Assembly (NCBI GenBank): GCA_009829735.1 | Contig: CM020620.1 | Span: forward strand, 14,381,420 to 14,445,419 | Direction of reading: 5' to 3' | DNA: 64,000 nt | From: Pyropia yezoensis | Lineage: Eukaryota; Rhodophyta; Bangiophyceae; Bangiales; Bangiaceae | Shown: piece after piece, positions 21,201 through 33,492 of the stretch | How the letters are laid out: every line of letters starts with the position of its first letter | Numbering within the stretch: position 1 is the first letter of the stretch | Notes under the pieces: generated by a model | What the model was told of the DNA's origin: nothing | The model's database searches: none | What the model saw: the letters and a program-made list of their open reading frames with translations, nothing else | Made by a program: the position numbers and the translations under genes

Positions 21201-23674
21201 TCTTCCCAACGCGGGCGAAATCTTCCCGCGGGTCCTCCGCATACGGCCCAGTAAGAGCCATCCCCAGTCTTCTTTGCTCGTCAACTTGCTCTTCTCTATT
21301 TGCTCCGCCCCCGCGTGGCCTCACCCCCATCTTATCTTCTCTTCGTCGTGGACGCCAATCCGCTCCCTCGCAGGCGCCCAACCATGTGTGTCATATCCCA
21401 TTGTCAAACTTGTCTTTGCGCGCCTATGATGTAAGGCGATGACCGCCGGCATGTTGCGCTTGCTCCGAAGACCAGCGTTTGCGGCAATCCACTCATTGTT
21501 GAGCACGTGTGACGCGATCTGACCCTAAACGTTGGTACAGGGCCGCACCCCTGAAGAGGCTCATAGCACATGAGCCCGACTCGACCCCCGAGCAGCGCAA
21601 AAAACAATCCGAAAAGACAAACCCCACTTCAAGGTTGTCAAGAATAGAGGTCCACTCATGGCGTCCCTGAGAGGGGTACGCCGGCCAGGATACCAAAAGT
21701 CCTTGTGAGTTCGCCAGGAGCTCTTTGATCCCAGTGTCAGGATGGCGGCCGTGGTCCCCGTCACGCCCGGCTTCCGTCCTCTGGCCGAGCGGAGAAGAAC
21801 ATCGATGTATCTCTATATGCAACGTACCATACTGGCAAGTCCGCCAAAAGGTGTACATGCGCGTGGGCGGGTCTCCGACGCGCATCAAACTGTTTTGTGA
21901 TCTGGCGTTTCACTAGTTGTCCAATGAAAGGCCGAGCGACCTGCCCCTGTAGCGGACCATGCCTGGAGCTGATCGCTATCCCCGTTGGTGATGGGGTCAG
22001 ACCCTCGTAGCGGTAGTCCGGTGGACCTGCGAGTCTGCCCGTCGGAACATTACTTCGAAAGAATGCATCAGCAGACGATCCGGCGAGGTCCACCGCTTCC
22101 CGTCACACCAATCAGAAGCACCCCTGCGAGCCATCAGGCTCCCCAGCCCTTCCCTGACGAAAAGATCACCCTCCAAGATAACCCAGGAACCACAATAGTT
22201 CCTGAAAATAATGGGCCCCCGTGTTAGGCGCGAGCAGCCCGATTCGAGCCCCCCCCCGTCCAAGCCAGAATGAGGACGTGCCCGGGTGGCTTATTGCTCG
22301 ATGAGCCATAGCTCCTGAACAGGTTCTCTCTTGGCTGTGTTTCTATTCACAGCGGTCCCCACACAGGGGCGCACTGGACGATGATTAGGCTGGAAGGCCC
22401 ACTCATGCGCTTCGAAACTGCGACCAGAGCCAAGTTTCGCCTGGCTCGCGGATGGCGAGGCATCTGGGGGGGGAGGGTTTTCAGGTCATTTTCCACGTCT
22501 ATACGTTTGGGTGGACGCGTAATGTCGGGTGCACGTTTGCATGTTGTGCGTCCCGTGGAAATTGGACGTAGACGAGACGGGATCGTATCAAAAATCGGCC
22601 ACTAGTCCAATCAAGCCCACCCTGCACGACACGTACGCGTCCACTATTTACGGGTCGCACTATTTCTACATACAGTCACGACCCGGCAATATGGCACCCT
22701 TGCGCAATATGTATCCCCCTTTCCAGCGATGCAGAGTCCTTGCGCCGGGGCCCAGGAAACGCCGTGTGTCGCAGTCCGGCCAGCAATCGTTCTCTCTTCA
22801 ACGGCGATCACGGGTGATCCAGAGTTCAGATCACTGTCGATCGCGTGAATCTGACACGGACCGGACCGTATGCTTTTGGTCGACCGCACCGAGACGTAAC
22901 CAATTCCATATTCGAGACGCAGTCGCAGCAGGGCCGGGACGTCGTTCACAACGCAGTCTTAGCAGATCCACCCAGCAACTCGAGCAGAGAACGATGGGAA
23001 GCACCCACGTTCCACCTGCCCAAGTGCTGCAGCATCTTGTGCTGCGCCTTCTTGGCAGCTGGGACTCGTGTACACACGCACGAAGGAAGCGGCAAAAAGA
23101 AAGGAAATGAGTCACTTACTGTCGCTGCCGGACGATGTACCACCGTCACTGCCACCCTCGACACCCCTCCAACTACTCTCAAACACAATCGTGTCTACCG
23201 TCGCAGCCCTCACCCCCTCGTCGTCCTCAATCGTCAGCGAGCCCTCCACAGCCCGCTCCTTCGTGGACACTGGGGTGTCCTCAGACGCTTGCTCAAAGAG
23301 ATACCGCAGAACATTCGCATGTAACTGCCGTGAGGGATCGTAAACCGCTAAATGGCGCCAGTGCGGGTGGCGTATGTGGGCGGAGAAGCGCCCGGGAAGC
23401 CCCCTATGGTCCCCCCAATCATACCGCCGTGCTCTTCCAGAATTCTAATTACCTGTAATTTCGCAGTATGACGGACGATCGTTTGGAGGCGATCGACTTC
23501 TGCGAGAACGGCCGCAACGATACTCGCAGATATATGGCAGGGTGCCATATAACTGGGAGGCATATAACCGGGTCATGACCTGTATATACCCATCCAGAGG
23601 GCGCATCGGATACAGTTTTACAGCTGTGGATGAAGTTTTAGATCTCCTGTTAGACTTGCGCCGCTGTATCCGTC

Positions 23675-23713
23675 TGACACCAGTTTTTTACAAGTGACAC
23701 CAGTTTTTCACAA
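23675..23713 (+). repeat. Two 19-bp tandem repeats
   Basis: TGACACCAGTTTTTTACAA at 23675 is followed by a one-base variant at 23695. No function is evident. Confidence 0.75.
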
Positions 23714-25684
23714 CTTCGGCTTACATAGAAAATCCACAGTGTTTACATACGAGAACCCGTTCCGAACGGCTGCAGAAGTCGGCGGCAGCCGCAAGGCAAC
23801 TCGCACTAAACTATGATCCTGTGCGAGGGGGTGTACGTGAGTCGCACCGTTGGGTGCGCCAGCTCACAGGCTCTTCGACGATATAAGAAGAAAAGAATAG
23901 GAGCACAGGTGCGCGACCGTAGCCTCACGGGCGGAAAAGAGAGCGCTCCTGCAGAGGTCAAATTGGTTCTAATTACCACCCCGGAACGCTCATCTGACTT
24001 ATTGTTGGCCCGAATCCGACTTCTTGGCAACGCATCCGTGCGTCCGCTCGCCCCACCTGTGCCACGCTGCCCTCTTCTTCCTCCTATCCCGGGTTTGAGC
24101 ACCTTGGCAGAGTCACCAGAAGAGCAGAACACGTCTGTGAGCCTGTCCCGGCCTATCAGTACCTCTCTCTTTGCTGCAGTGGGCTGACGGTGGCGCAATC
24201 GCCTCTTCCCACGTGCCCTCACCCACCCCATTTTCCCCCCTTAAACCCCCCCGGCTGTTCTCGATAGGGCGTTGGCGGGAGCCAGCAGGCGCGCCCCACA
24301 CCGCTACACAAGAATAGTCCGCCCCACGCTTTCCCCAGCACGTCCACTCCCCCTCACGGACGCGTCGCAGTCAGCGAGGGGCGAGGGAGGAGTTATCATC
24401 AGGCTCATTCAAGTGCGAAAAGAGCATCTGCTCCCGCGTTCTTTCAGACGCGAAGTGCTGCCCGTGGAGCAGGCGAGCATCTCTACCAGCCGCAAGTACC
24501 AGCGAGCTCTGTCGTTGTTGGGGGGCGGGGGGGGGGACGTAACCACCCCGGAGGACGGGGGGATGCTTTTTGGAGCTCACGGGCTGTGATGCCGAACGTC
24601 ACGATCGCGAAGGGGCCATGCTGCTTCAGCTCTCATTGGTCGACGGACGTGAAAAGATGCTCCACGACAACAAATACAATCAGGATATTTCAGCTGTATC
24701 TCTGTAAGAAGTGCCCCAGATGGCTGCCCTGATATGTAAACGAGAGTTGTGAAAACTGGTGTACCCCCCAAACGAGGGTGCATTTTTTCCTCAGCAACCA
24801 GGCATCGCCCGCAGAAACGGACAAGACGGTCGGACTCCTGAGGTGCTGCCGAGTCCGCTAATATATTTGCCGTAGTGTGTCGTGAGCACATGGCCTGTGC
24901 CTGGGCGCCATGGCCATATCCCAGTCCCGCCCAACGCCTGTCCAGCTGTGTGGCTCGGGTGAAAGACCGCTTCTGTAAGGAGCCCCCCCAGTACGGGCCC
25001 TCCATCGCTCACCGCCGCCGCCGCGCGGTTTGCGGCCTCTCCTCCCCCACAAGCCGCCCCCACCCACGAAGAGAGGCGGCGTCCCCCCCTCCTCCTGAGG
25101 TGGTCTAGGTGCGGCGGTTGCGGCGGCGCGCGACGCGGCCTGCGCGCGGCTGCGCGCGTCCCGCCCGTGTCGCCCCGTGTGTGGCACGCTCCCCCCCCCC
25201 CCCCGTCAGACCCCGTCCGCGCTCCCCCACCCACCCACGCCGGCGGCGGCGGCGGGCGCCCCTCGCGTGCCGTGCGCGCTGCCGCCCACCAACTTGCCCG
25301 TGGTGAGTTCCTCTCCCCCCCTCCCCCCACGCACCCTCCTCGCCGACGCGTTGGCCGTGGCTGCCGCCGAGCCCCGCCGAGACGCTGCCGCGCCTCGGTG
25401 CTCACCGGCGGACACGACCGCGGTCTGTCCCGGCGGCCGCCGCGCGCGGCCGACGTGCGACGCCGTCGCCCGCGTTCATCCCCACCCTCCCCCACCCGAC
25501 CCCTATTCCCCCTTTCGCCTTTTTGCCCTCCGCCACGGCCCACACGTCCCCCCCCCGCGCCTTGCCACCGCCCGAACCCCCCCCCCCCCCCCCCCCCCCC
25601 TGCCGGCCGTCTCCCCAGCGGCGGTCCCCCTCCTGGGGCGCCGCCACTGCGCGCGCGCCCCCGGGCGGGGGCGCTGCTGGGTCC

Positions 25685-28600
25685 ATGCAGCCGCCCGCGT
25701 CGTCGGCGCCACCGCCGCCGCCACCGTCTCCACGGCGACGGGTTGGCCCGCCCGCCGACGGCCCGTCGTCGCCAACGGCGGCTCCACGCGCCCCTTCGGC
25801 GGCGCTCGTGGCCGCCGCTGCCTCCAGGAGTGCGGGTGGCGGCATGCTGGGTGGCGGGGCGAGTGCGCTGAGTGGCGGAGGTGGCGGCGGTGGGGTGAGT
25901 GGCGGGGGTGGGGTGGGTGGTGGAGGTGGGGTGGACGCTGGCGGTGGTGGCGGTGGCGTAGGTCCCGGAGGTGTTGGGGTGGCGGCTGTGGCGGTTCCCG
26001 CTGCACGCCGGCCTGGCGACTTTGCTGCCGGTGGCGGCGGTGGCGGCGGCGGCCAATCGCGGGTGGAGGGCCCGCTACCAATTGGCTATTACCCGCCCCA
26101 CGGGCCGCCGTACGGGGCGGCCATGAACGGAGGGGGGGCGGCACTCGGCGACGGCCTGCCGCCGCCGCGCTTTGCCCCACCGTCTGGCCTAGTATCGACG
26201 CTGCCGCCGGGTCACGGCCTCGCGTCGACTGGATCGCTGCCGGGGGTGGGAGTTGAGGACCCGCTGGCGTCCACCGCCAGCTATGGCAGCTTGTTATGGT
26301 ACCTAGGCGGCCGCGGCGGTGGTCCCGGCGGCAGCAGTGGGAGCCTGATGGGCGGCCTGAGCGCGCCGCTGGTGGGGGGGGGGTGGCGGGCGGCGGGGGG
26401 CTCGGGCCTCTCGGCCTCCGTCGCCCGCCGCCGCCGCCGCCGCCGCCCGCGGGGGTGGCGGGGGCGGCCGGCGGCGTCGGGGGGGGTGTCTCGAATGGGC
26501 GGCTCCCGGCCCGTGCCCCAGGCCTCGCGTACTCAAACGCCATGCCTGGTCCGCTGGCGTCGATGAGCATGGCCGGAGGTCTGGGCGCACCAGGAATGAT
26601 GGGAGTTGGCATGATGTCTCTGGCCTCTCTCGGGCCGTATGGTGCGATCCCGGGGGGGGGGGCGGGCGCTCCCGCGGGGGCGGGCGCTGCCGGCGTTGGG
26701 CCGGCGACCGGTGGAGGTGGAGGTGCCGGCGTACCCGTTGGCGTTCAACAGCCGGTCGTGAGTGTTCCCGAAGTGGGGGTGCCGCTGCCACCTGGCGTGG
26801 TGACGTATGGCCCGTATCCCGTTCCGGCTGTGCCTGGCATGACCTGGCCTGCTGCCGGCGGCAATGGCCTTGTCTTGGATGACGCGGGCGCCAGTGGTGG
26901 TGGCGTTGGCGGTGTTGGCGGTGCCGGCGCCGGCGGTGGTGGGCGTGTCGGGGTCAGTACCGGTGGTGCTGGTGACGGCGGTGGCGGCGGCGGCGGCGGG
27001 GATCCAGCGCACCCCCCGCCCGGGGGCGGTGTCTATGCTTCCCCTGGCAACCCTGGGGCGGGCCTTGCCGTTGCTGGTGGCGGGTGGAATGCGCTGGCCA
27101 CAGCGGGGAACAGTTGGCCAGCGAGTGGCAGCGTGGACGTGTCCTTTTCTGCTGTCACGACCACGGGCGCGAGCAGCGGCCTACTGAGTGGTGGGTACGG
27201 GCGCCCACCAACCCCATTAGCAGGCATTGGCGCCGGTGGTGCGGCGATGGCCGGCGCTGTCCCAGTGGGCGCCGGACATGTCGGTAGCGGTGCGATGGGT
27301 GACGCCCTGGGCATTGGTAGCGGCAACGTTGGAGATGATGGAACTGTTGGCGGAGGGCGCCGCGGCCTTATCCCGTCGCCCGCGCGGCCATCCGATGACT
27401 CGGACCTGGAGCTGGACGAGAGTCCCGAGCCGCGGCGTAACACGCCTGGTGGTGTTGGCGGCGGCAGTGGGCCACCGCCCGGGCCAACTGCCGCTGCTGC
27501 TGCTTCTGCTGGTGGCCGTTCCCACATTCGAGTGGGCGGGTTGGCGAATGGAGGCGCGGGAGATCGCGGCCGCCCTAACTCCTCTTCGTCCGCCCTTCGG
27601 TGGGGCGGAGCGGGCGCTAGCGGTGGCAGCGGCGGAGGTGCCAGTGGCAGCGGCGGGCTCATCTCCCCTCGTCCATCTGGGCTGTTGCCGTCAGGTGCGG
27701 GGGCGACGCCGACGGTTGAGAGGCCGCCACCCGGCGGCCGCGCGTCCCCATCTGATCGAGCGGCTGCCGGCGGCCTGGCCGCGTCGATACGACCAGGGGG
27801 GCCCTTCGGCGGGGTGTTGCCGCCGCCGAAGCGGGCTGCCTCGGGCGCCGCGGCAGGGGGCGCGGACGGCAACAAGCGCCGTTGTCAGCGGTCTCCCGCA
27901 GTGGGCGGGCCGGCGGCTTCAGCTGCGGCGGCGGCGGCGGACGCGGCTGCTGCCGCAGCCGCAGCCGCCGCGGTTGTGGTGGCGGCTGCGAAGTCTGCTA
28001 GCGGTGGTGGCGGCAGCAACGGCGGTGTCCTGGCTGGCAATCACGAACGGGCTGTCGTATCCCCGTTGGTGACTGGCGCGGGCGGGGCGGAGCGCTCCCC
28101 CTCATCCTCGGCGGCGCTACTCGAAAGTGGAGCACACAGGCGTCGGCGGCCGTCCACCAAAGTGGATGCTTCCCGGCGTCCGCGGTCACGGGCAGTATCT
28201 GCGGGGATGTCCGCGGCTGGAGCAGTCGACGGCAGTGTTCGGTCCCCTGGCGTTGGCACCGCTTCTGGCAGCGACCGGCGGCGAGCCTGCGATCCCCCTG
28301 GTGTCCGGCACGGATCGGCGGTTGGCGCGCCTGCCGTGGCTTCTCCTAGTGCTGCCGCCGCTACCGCTGCTGCTGCCGCTGCGTGGACGGGGACGGCCTC
28401 GTCGGCGCCCTCTTCTGGACCCCCCTCCCCCGGACACCAGGGCAGCGGCGCGGCGCCCGAGTCGCGGCCCGAGAAGAAGCGGCTGCGGGAAAAGCGGCGG
28501 CGCGAGGCGCTCAACGTCCGCTTTGAGGCCCTGCAGACGGCTATTGGCTGCGGCGCGTCGGCACGGATGGACAAGGAGTCTGTGCTGGAGGAGGCCGTCT

Positions 28601-28824
28601 ACTTCTTTCACGCGCTAGACACCAAGCTCAGTACCCTCGCCACCCGCAACGAGAGCCTCGCGGCGGAACTGGCGGACCTTCGCGCTGAAAAGGCAGACTT
28701 GCGCGTGGACAAGACCGCCCTCCGCAAGGAGGTGGCCGCCCTGGAGGAGCAGCTCGCTGCGATCAAGGGGGATGCCGGCGAGACGGGAGGGGTACGAGCC
28801 GCCTCGTCATCAATGGGGAGCTAA
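25685..28824 (+). CDS. bHLH-leucine-zipper transcription factor, plant subgroup IVc-like
   Basis: The C-terminal end holds a basic region and helix-loop-helix (REKRRREALNVRF, then MDKESVLEEAVYFF; nucleotides about 28471-28610). A zipper follows directly (DLRAEKADLRVDKTALRK, then VAALEEQLAAIKG, to about 28770). The basic Glu and Arg for E-box contact are kept; the usual His is Lys. The Lys/Glu-rich heptads after the second helix closely resemble plant bHLH subgroup IVc (ILR3 group), which regulates iron responses; that role is only inferred here. The upstream about 900 residues are Gly/Ala/Pro low complexity, including a poly-Ala run near 27920-27980. The start at 25685 is the first ATG in the open frame. 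The frame changes at a run of ten G (26374-26383), so the ORFs 25685-26566 and 26296-28824 are read as one gene, most likely split by a one-base assembly error. Confidence 0.8.
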
Positions 28825-29494
28825 CGGCCGGCGAGGGAGGCGGGGCGGGGGGGCGGGTCATGGGGGTGAGGCGCACAAGAAACCAGGGGCTTTGGGGGTA
28901 CAGGGGGCGGGGGGCGGGGGTGGGCCCAAGGGAGCTTGATGTATTTGGGGAGGGGGGGGGTGGGAACGCCCTGTGTACGGTGGCTGCTCGCCAGCCCACG
29001 GATGTGGCCATCCCACGCCAAGGCGCCCCTTTGTGTCGATGCCTCGTGGATGCTATCCCCTCTTCTATTTAAAATGATGTGTATCCCCCCAGATAACCAG
29101 TCCTTTCATGTGTTGCTGCTCCCTGTGCTTCTTTTGGAGACAAGGTTTGTCTTTCGCACACTCATTGGTCCATATCCACTGCGTTCCGAAGTTCTAGCCA
29201 ATCGAGCGCTCGGATTCCGGGCCTGGGAGGGCTGTCGACCGAAAAGACCTAAAGACCTTTGGTTCATTGCCTGCGGATCCCTCGCAAGACCGTGAAGTCG
29301 CGAGACGGCCGCCTCAGACCGATTCCAGCTTGAGCGGCCTCTCCCTGGCGGCCGTCTTCTTTCTTGTTCCCGTGCGCCGCCTTCCCCCACGGGCCCCTCT
29401 CCAACCATGGTTAGTGGTACCACCTCTCCGCCTCACCACCAACACATCCATCCACCCACCCCGCCCCCCCTCCCCGGCCCACCCGTGGCCGCCC
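28825..29494. other. Intergenic region between the bHLH and TyrRS genes
   Basis: No gene is seen. CATTGG and CCAAT motifs near 29162 and 29199 could be promoter CCAAT boxes for the downstream gene, but this is not testable here. Confidence 0.4.
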
Positions 29495-29663
29495 ATGCTC
29501 CGCACACTGACGCGCCACGTCATGGCCAGCCCCGCGTTTGCCCCCGCCGGGCCCGTCTTGCTCCGCGGCCGCCACCGGCCGGTGCTGGCCCGCTGACACG
29601 GGCGGCGGCGTCGGCACCGCCCCGGTAGGCGGGCAGGGGGGGCTGAGCGGCCCCCCGGCGGCA

Positions 29664-29718
<55 letters not shown>

Positions 29719-31306
29719 CGGCTGCCCGCGGCCGTGGCGGCCGCGCCGGGCGGGCGGTGGGCCCGGCGCGCCTTCGAGGCGGCTGTGGCGGCCGCCTCCG
29801 CCACAGCCGCCTCTGCCGCCGCGGGCCCGTCGTGTGACGAGGACGACGTGTACGCGCTGGCGCCCCCCCCCCGCGAGGGGGTGTCCCCTGCCCCTGATGG
29901 GGCGGCGGCCGCCACGGCGACGGGCACGGCCGCCACAACAACGTTGCCCGGCCACCCGCGGTTCCTCTCCCCCGCCGACGGCGTTGGCGGCAAGCGCCCC
30001 AACATTGTGGACGTGCTGCGCTCCCAGGGCCTCGTCGAGGCGGTGACGGGGGAGGGGGACACGCTGCGGGACGCGGCGCGGGAGCCCCTTACCGTGTACG
30101 TAGGGTTTGACCCGACGGCGGACTCGCTGCACCTGGGCAACCTGCACGGCATCCTGACGCTAGCGTGGCTTGCCCGCGCCGGTCACAAGCCGGTGGCGCT
30201 GGTGGGGGGCGCCACGGGGCGGGTGGGCGACCCGTCGGGGCGGTCGACGGAGCGGCCGCTCCTCGACGGCGCCGCGATACAGCGCAACCTGGACGGCATC
30301 GCCGCCAACATCCGGCAGGTGCTCGACGCGCAAGGCGGGGCGGGAGGGGAGTCCGTGGTTGTGCTCAACAACCACGACTGGCTCGGTGGCACCTCCTTCC
30401 TCGACTTTTTGCGTGACGTTGGCAAGCACACCTGCGTCAGCGGGATGCTGGCCAAGGACACGGTGCGGACGCGCCTGGCATCGGACGATGGGATGAGCTT
30501 TACGGAGTTCACCTACCAGCTGCTCCAGGCGTACGACTATGCCTACTTGTCCGACCCGCCCCACAACGTGCGGGTGCAGGCGGGCGGGTCGGACCAGTGG
30601 GGCAACATCACCGCCGGCACGGAGCTGACGCGCAAGCTCCGCGGCGGCCGTGTCGTGCACGGCCTCGTCTTCCCCCTCCTCACCCGCTCCGACGGCAAAT
30701 AGGTGCGCAAGAGCGACGCGGGCGGTGCCACGTGGCTCACCGCCTCCAAGCTTTCGCCCTACGAGTTTTACCAGTACTGTGCGAGTGCCCGACGCGGACG
30801 TGGTCGGCTTCCTCCGCTCCATGAACTTCCTCCCGTTGGAAGAGGTGGACGCCATTGCCGCCGCCGCCGCCGCCCCCGGGGCGGTGCCCAATGGTGCACA
30901 GCGCCGGCTGGCCGAGGAGGTCACCCGCCTCGTCTACGGGGAGGCGGGGGTGGCGGCTGCGCTCGCCGCGACGGCCGTTGCCGCGCCCGGTTGCACCGGC
31001 GCGGGCGCCGACGCGCGCACCGCCGACGCGCTCTAGGCGATTGCCGCCGACGTGCCGGGCTCTGTGCTGACCCGCGCCGACGTGGTGGGGCGCTCTGTCG
31101 TCGACGTGATGGTCGCTGCTGGCCTGCAGTCGTCCAAGGGGGAGGCCCGCCGGCTGATCAAGAATAGGGGGGCGAACGTCAACAACGCCAAGGTGCCCGC
31201 GGTGGACGCGGTGGTGGGGGTGGCCGACGTTATTGACGGGCGGCTGCTGCTGCTGGGAGCGGGGAAGGAGAACAAGATGCTCGTGTGGGTGGTGCCATCG
31301 AGTTGA
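29495..31306 (+). pseudogene. Tyrosyl-tRNA synthetase, bacterial/organellar type, disrupted
   Basis: The catalytic core reads VYVGFDPTADSLHLGNLHGI (HIGH motif as HLGN), GGATGRVGDPSGRSTERPLL, FTYQLLQAYDYAYL and QAGGSDQWGNITAG, all typical of class I TyrRS. The KMSKS region should follow SDGK but meets TAG at 30700-30702 and then reads VRKS. The frame resumes (WLTASKLSPYEFYQY), shifts near 30779, continues to a second TAG at 31034-31036, and ends in a clear S4 RNA-binding domain to 31306. A possible transit peptide starts at ATG 29495 (MLRTLTRHVMASPAFAPAG), but it is in another frame, separated by a GCG repeat tract. The enzyme would charge tRNA-Tyr in a plastid or mitochondrion. Two nonsense codons, a frameshift and a changed KMSKS loop argue for a decaying copy. 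Sequencing error at all sites is the alternative. Confidence 0.8.
29664..29711 (+). repeat. GCG trinucleotide repeat
   Basis: About 16 nearly uninterrupted GCG units lie between the possible transit peptide and the TyrRS core. Such a tract is prone to length change and may hide a frame change. Confidence 0.8.
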
Positions 31307-32403
31307 CGGGAGTGGCGGTGCGCAGGGCAGCGGGCGGTATTGTGGGCGATGCGACGTGAACGGCGTGCGAGTGTTGGTAGCGTTACCGGTACCGAACTGG
31401 CTGTGACAGTGGCGGCCGGGGGCACCCCGCCGCCCTTGCCAACCCCAGCATGTTGATCCCATTCGTCTGTTGCCGCCGTCTGTGCTGCCTCGTCGCGGTC
31501 GCCGTCGCCGGCGGGGCGTAACCATCCCCCCCGTCCCCGCCGAGGCGCTGCCGCTGACCGCCTTTTGTCCCCGTCGCGGTATGCCCTACACAGTCGCCCA
31601 CGGCGACGACTGCGAGCACCTGTGGGTGGTCCGCGACATGCGGGCCCCGGTGGGGTGGGCAGGGGGGGACCCGCAAGGTGCGCGCGGCCTACCCCTCGGC
31701 ACTGGCCCGCGCGCCGCGGCGGCTGAGACAGTGTCCGGTACGTGCGATGGGGGGGAAGGGGAGGGCGCGATGGGGGGAGGTGGACTTTGGGGAGAGGGGG
31801 CGGGTGGGGCTGCGCGCCGCTGGCCGCCAAAGGGTAGGTCGGCTATCGTCCCGTGCGCTGTGTCGCTCACGCGTCTTTTTGGGCACAGGTAACGCACTGT
31901 CGTAGGCCTGCAAAACGAATGTCACAGACCTGTCGCCGAAGTAGGGCCCAACCCAGCTCTCACAGGCACCACTGAGAGGCGTGGATTCTCGACGGCGCAG
32001 TATCTGGCGCCAAGGACACCAAACAATGACATGTCGTACCGTGTCACCTGTGCAGAGACTTGCTGACCTCCTATTTCTGGGCTGCTTTTTTTTTCTTCCC
32101 TTCTTGCTCTTCTCTCCCCGCCGGGCGGAGGCCAAGTAGAAAGGAGGGGTACCTGTCTCTACGGAGTCAAAATCGTCGATTACCCCCTCAATGAACGTTT
32201 CCAGGGGTGGTCCAGCGTTTGTCTATATATGGATGTAGGTGACGTCTGCACTGTAGGTCACGACAGATTGGGGCATGGGTTAGGATTGGCTGAGTTTTAA
32301 TTCGGAATCGACAGAGGTCCAACCTAATCAAACGTTCAAAATTCAACAGGCCTTGCTCCACGCGGGCCCGTTGGTGGAGATCCACGCCCATCCTCCCTCA
32401 GGC
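31307..32403. other. No firm gene; possible non-LTR retrotransposon debris
   Basis: On the minus strand near 31990-32060 a frame reads TGDTVRHVIVWCPW, which resembles the C-terminal knuckle after a LINE reverse transcriptase (pattern T..H....CP). It is isolated and too short to call. Nothing else is recognisable. Confidence 0.3.
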
Positions 32404-33492
32404 CATCGTCACAAGAGTCTGTTTTTTCAACGAGGCCCAACGAGAGGCCCTCGTTGGCAATCGAGCATCAAAACGGGGCTTCGTTGAGGGCTCGAATCGC
32501 CAATCGAGGCCCCTGGGTTGCGTCAACGAAAGCGCTTTTCGATGGGCCGTTTCATTCGCTTAGACCCGCGCGAACGCCTGTCTGAGGCCTCCGTGTTCGC
32601 AATAAATCGCGTGCTGCGGCCGCGCCGCGATCAGTTCTGAGCCCTCATTGGCTACCAGTCTTCCGCCCGTCAGCCTCCAGAGGAGACTCCTGGCGCGCAC
32701 ACCAGCGAGAACTCCAAAGTGAGCACACAGGGGCCTTCGACTGCCCGTTCGGTGCACTCGTTAGTGCAGTCGGCCGTCAGCAGGCTCAGCACGCGCAGGC
32801 AGACGACAATCTTCGGGAATCTCCTACGCGCGCTGTGGGCACGGGGCCTTCGCTTCCGTGTCGAACCACATCAAATCTAACTACTCCATGAACTACAGTC
32901 ATAGGTAGGTCAAAGGGAGGGTGGAGTTTGCCCGCCCACCTGCGATACCGCCTTACTCGCGCACCAGAGGGGCCCCCCCCTCAGGGGCACCAGGAAGAGG
33001 GGCGCCCGGTGTGCTTGGGCAGCAGCCCCTTGAGCACGTGCGCGCTGTCGCGTGGAGCCTCGCCGTATAGGGCGGCGCGTACGTGTTCGTACGTTTTGCC
33101 TTGAGGGCGTGGGCGAGGGCGATGGGGGGGGCGCGTGCGTGGGCGTGGGCGTGGGCGTTGTTGCGGTCGGGGGGGTCGGACAGCGGGAAGAATTCAGGCT
33201 GGACGCTCGCAGTAGTTCAGAACTGTACTCTATTTCACCGACGTATGAAGTACAATTGTCGGCAACCCGCGCCGTCGACGGCATTGCGGTTCTTTGTTGC
33301 GGCGTGCACTATACAGCCATCCAAGGAGGGGGATATCGAGATTGTAGCCGTTTTGTGTCAATGAGCACGCCTGAACGAAGCCAAAACCTCTCCGAGTAAC
33401 CCCAACGATCAACATCGAGCACCTCCTTCGTTGACCAACGCAGGCCTCAACAAAACTGGCCTTCGTTGAGAAAACATACTCTTGTGACGATG
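32404..33492. mobile_element. Non-autonomous DNA transposon with about 34-bp TIRs
   Basis: The left end 32404-32437 starts CATCGTCACAAGAGTCTG. The right end 33458-33492 is its reverse complement with a few mismatches. Short CAACGA/TCGTTG motifs recur many times just inside both ends, as in elements with subterminal transposase-binding repeats. The 1089-bp interior has no transposase. No target-site duplication was clear, so the superfamily is unassigned. Confidence 0.65.

Larger units (their letters stand above)
17573..25684. other. About 8 kb without a supportable gene
   Basis: Open frames here are short, overlap on both strands and show no domain I can name. Base composition is moderate up to about 24.9 kb and then becomes extremely GC-rich toward the bHLH gene. 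Two small tandem repeats are listed separately. Unrecognised, intron-containing or decayed genes cannot be excluded. Confidence 0.45.

Noticed and set aside
20757..21284. 175-codon minus-strand frame in the gene-poor region
   Set aside because: No domain, no coding bias distinguishable from overlapping frames, no promoter-like signal.
30700..31036. TAG recoding or stop readthrough in the TyrRS gene
   Set aside because: TAG and TGA act as normal stops in neighbouring genes, and a frameshift is also present, so decay or sequencing error is simpler.
31470..31892. Frame with a faint LysM-like phrase (YTVAHGDDCEHLWVV)
   Set aside because: Only one short segment fits. The rest is Gly/Arg-rich and no second motif or signal peptide supports a gene.
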